NCBI GenBank assembly: GCA_964512045.1
Contig: CAZEJK010000016.1
Coordinates: 1-41,908, forward strand
DNA from: CAZEJK01 sp964512045
GTDB taxonomy: Bacteria; Acidobacteriota; Thermoanaerobaculia; Thermoanaerobaculales; Sulfomarinibacteraceae
Direction of reading: 5' to 3'
DNA: 41,908 nt
This document shows positions 40,808 to 41,908 of the stretch, one piece after another (position 1 is the first letter of the stretch; every line of letters begins with the position of its first letter). The notes beneath the pieces are model-generated. The model was not told the DNA's origin and ran no database searches. It saw nothing but the letters and a program-made list of their open reading frames with translations. The translations under genes and the position numbers were made by a program.

Positions 40808-41398
40808 TCACTCCATCCGGCACGCCTCGTCGAAGCGCAGCCGCGGGGAGCGTGGAAACAGCCCACTCGGGTCGCCGTAGCCGAGATTGCAGAGAAAGTT
40901 GGCGCGGACCGGGGTGCCGGCGAAGAACTCCTGGTTGACCTTTCCCTGGTCGAACCCGGACATCGGTCCGCAGTCCAGGCCGAGGGCGCGCGCCGCGAGG
41001 ATCAGGTAGCCACCCTGCAGGGTCGCGTTGCGGAACGCCGTCTCATCGATCAGCGGCTGGTTGCCGGTGAACCAGGAGCGGGCGTCGGTGTGCGGGAACA
41101 GCTCCGGGAGGCGCTCGTAGAACTCGAAGTCGGAGCCGATGATGACGGTGACCGGGGCCGCCATGGTCTTGTCCACGTTGCCCGCCGCCAGGGCCGGTCG
41201 GAGCCGCTCCTTGCCCTCTGGAGTCCGTATGAACACGAGCCGCGCCGGTGAGCAGTTGGCGCTGGTTGGGCCCATCCTGAGCAGGTCGTACAGCTGCTGG
41301 AGGAGCTCGTCAGGTACGGGCCGGTCCAGCCACGCAGTGTGCGTCCGGGCCTCGAGGAACAGCTGTCGCAGAGCATCGTCGGTAATCGTGCTGGGCAT
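40808..41398 (-). CDS. rutE: Malonic semialdehyde reductase RutE (nitroreductase family)
   Basis: 196 residues. RutE reduces malonic semialdehyde to 3-hydroxypropionate with NADPH/flavin in the last step of Rut pyrimidine degradation. The sequence follows E. coli RutE closely: ARTHTAWLDRPVPDELL, then MGPTSANCSPARLVFIRT, EGKERLRPALAAGN, FYERLPELFPHTDARSWFTGN, ETAFRNATLQGGYLI, RALGLDCGPMSGFD, NLGYGD and the end PRLRFDEAC. The ATG at 41398 follows GGGAGG (6-nt spacing). Length is normal. No other rut gene is in the window, so the physiological aldehyde may be different (nitroreductase-fold enzymes are promiscuous). It is cytoplasmic. Confidence 0.93.
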   Translation of the reverse strand: MPSTITDDALRQLFLEARTHTAWLDRPVPDELLQQLYDLLRMGPTSANCSPARLVFIRTPEGKERLRPALAAGNVDKTMAAPVTVIIGSDFEFYERLPELFPHTDARSWFTGNQPLIDETAFRNATLQGGYLILAARALGLDCGPMSGFDQGKVNQEFFAGTPVRANFLCNLGYGDPSGLFPRSPRLRFDEACRME

Positions 41399-41539
41399 GG
41401 TGGACCTCCCTCGAGCCGAACAACCTTCGTCGAGCGGTGTTCCTTCCCGGTCGCCGACGTCGTCGAGCAGCTCGTGCCCCAGACGATAGCCAACCCGCGA
41501 GCCGCATGCCTTCTCGATCGAAGGCCCCTCCGAATCCGG

Positions 41540-41664
41540 TTGTGGCGGCCGGCGTCTCGCCGGCTGGGCGGGTGGGCCGCGAGCCGTCACACGAAGCCGC
41601 CCGGCTCCGGTCTTGGCCCTGGCCCGGGCACCCGCCCCGGAAGCCGGCAACCGGCCCCGAATCT
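41540..41664. repeat. Composite intergenic repeat, inverted partial copy 3
   Basis: TTGTGGCGGCCGGCGTCTCG starts a single palindrome arm (41540-41577), followed by about 25 variable bases and a G/C-rich block to 41664. In order and content it is the reverse complement of 33062-33188. The second arm is missing. Confidence 0.6.
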
Positions 41665-41782
41665 TCGGAGCCCCGACCAGCGGGTCGACCGAGTCCCCGA
41701 CGGTTCAACCGGACGCCGCAACGCCGTGAGCCTCCGGCCGACCCGTGCGCCTCCACGCACTCGAGTGGCCATCGTCCGGGGA

Positions 41783-41838
41783 CCCTCCCGCACCCCCGGC
41801 CTGCGCGACGCAGGCCTTCACAACCAACGCGGCCGCGG
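41783..41838. repeat. Degenerate palindromic repeat, copy 4
   Basis: GGCCTGCGCGACGCAGGCC then TTCACAA corresponds to the left arm of the 21384 and 33151 palindromes; a shortened right arm GCGGCCGCGGGCCGC follows. Confidence 0.5.
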
Positions 41839-41908
41839 GCCGCAACCAAAGTGATGCTCCGAAGGTGCCGGTCCCGCGCCCGCGTAGCTCTAAGGTATTA
41901 GACGTTAG

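Larger units (their letters stand above)
41399..41908. other. Intergenic region to the right edge, repeat-rich, no gene
   Basis: No convincing gene. It holds the inverted copy of the composite repeat (41540-41664) and a shorter palindrome (41783-41838). The last 60 bases are unremarkable. Confidence 0.55.

Overview
The window is a GC-rich stretch (about two-thirds G+C by eye) from an uncultured or draft-assembled Gram-negative bacterium; a run of ten Ns at 29738-29747 marks an assembly gap. The gene content fits Acidobacteriota, perhaps a Thermoanaerobaculia-like lineage: an Oar-type TonB-dependent receptor with an N-terminal carboxypeptidase-regulatory domain, CRTAC1-type (FG-GAP plus ASPIC/UnbV) exported proteins, LVIVD and YVTN propellers, and large secreted proteins ending in a repeated beta-rich module. 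This placement is inference from gene families; no rRNA or tRNA gene was seen.

Layout. 1-3398: a broken junction fragment, then an 847-residue secreted protein sharing the same C-terminal module. 3983-10497: housekeeping-like genes (imidazolonepropionase hutI, a tandem pair of bacterial PH-domain membrane proteins, a FAS1 protein, a YgjP-type metalloprotease, an SGNH hydrolase and a zinc-ribbon scramblase-family protein). 10639-16874: a secreted LVIVD/PKD protein facing a leftward pair, an MBOAT O-acyltransferase and an Ape1/AlgJ-like SGNH protein, separated by a 213-bp element bounded by inverted ACGCAAAG-type repeats. 17104-22823: aroF (DAHP synthase), a 1105-residue TPR/FG-GAP/ASPIC protein, and a leftward chorismatase-like RidA-fold protein.

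22929-32965 is the most unusual part. Seven consecutive rightward genes, six of them linked in two groups by 1-8 bp overlaps, encode only exported proteins: a monohaem HzsA-like propeller, a CRTAC1-type propeller, a YVTN-propeller/dihaem cytochrome fusion, a two-component-regulator-type propeller, two paralogous LivJ/AmiC-type ligand-binding proteins, and a tetrahaem cytochrome c lying between those two. No permease, ATPase, quinoprotein dehydrogenase or recognised catalytic oxidoreductase is present. I propose a periplasmic or surface ligand-binding and electron-transfer system. Its parts resemble those that accompany PQQ-alcohol dehydrogenase loci (propeller, binding protein, cytochrome), but the combination is not one I recognise.

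33285-41398 is entirely leftward: a lipoprotein, a TPR protein with a carboxypeptidase-regulatory-like domain, a PP2C-type phosphatase, the TonB-dependent receptor with a clear intrinsic terminator, and rutE.

Two genome-wide features show through. Intergenic regions carry several families of palindromic or short tandem repeats. Many genes without a Shine-Dalgarno sequence instead have a TANNNT -10 hexamer 6-9 nt before the start codon, suggesting leaderless transcription.
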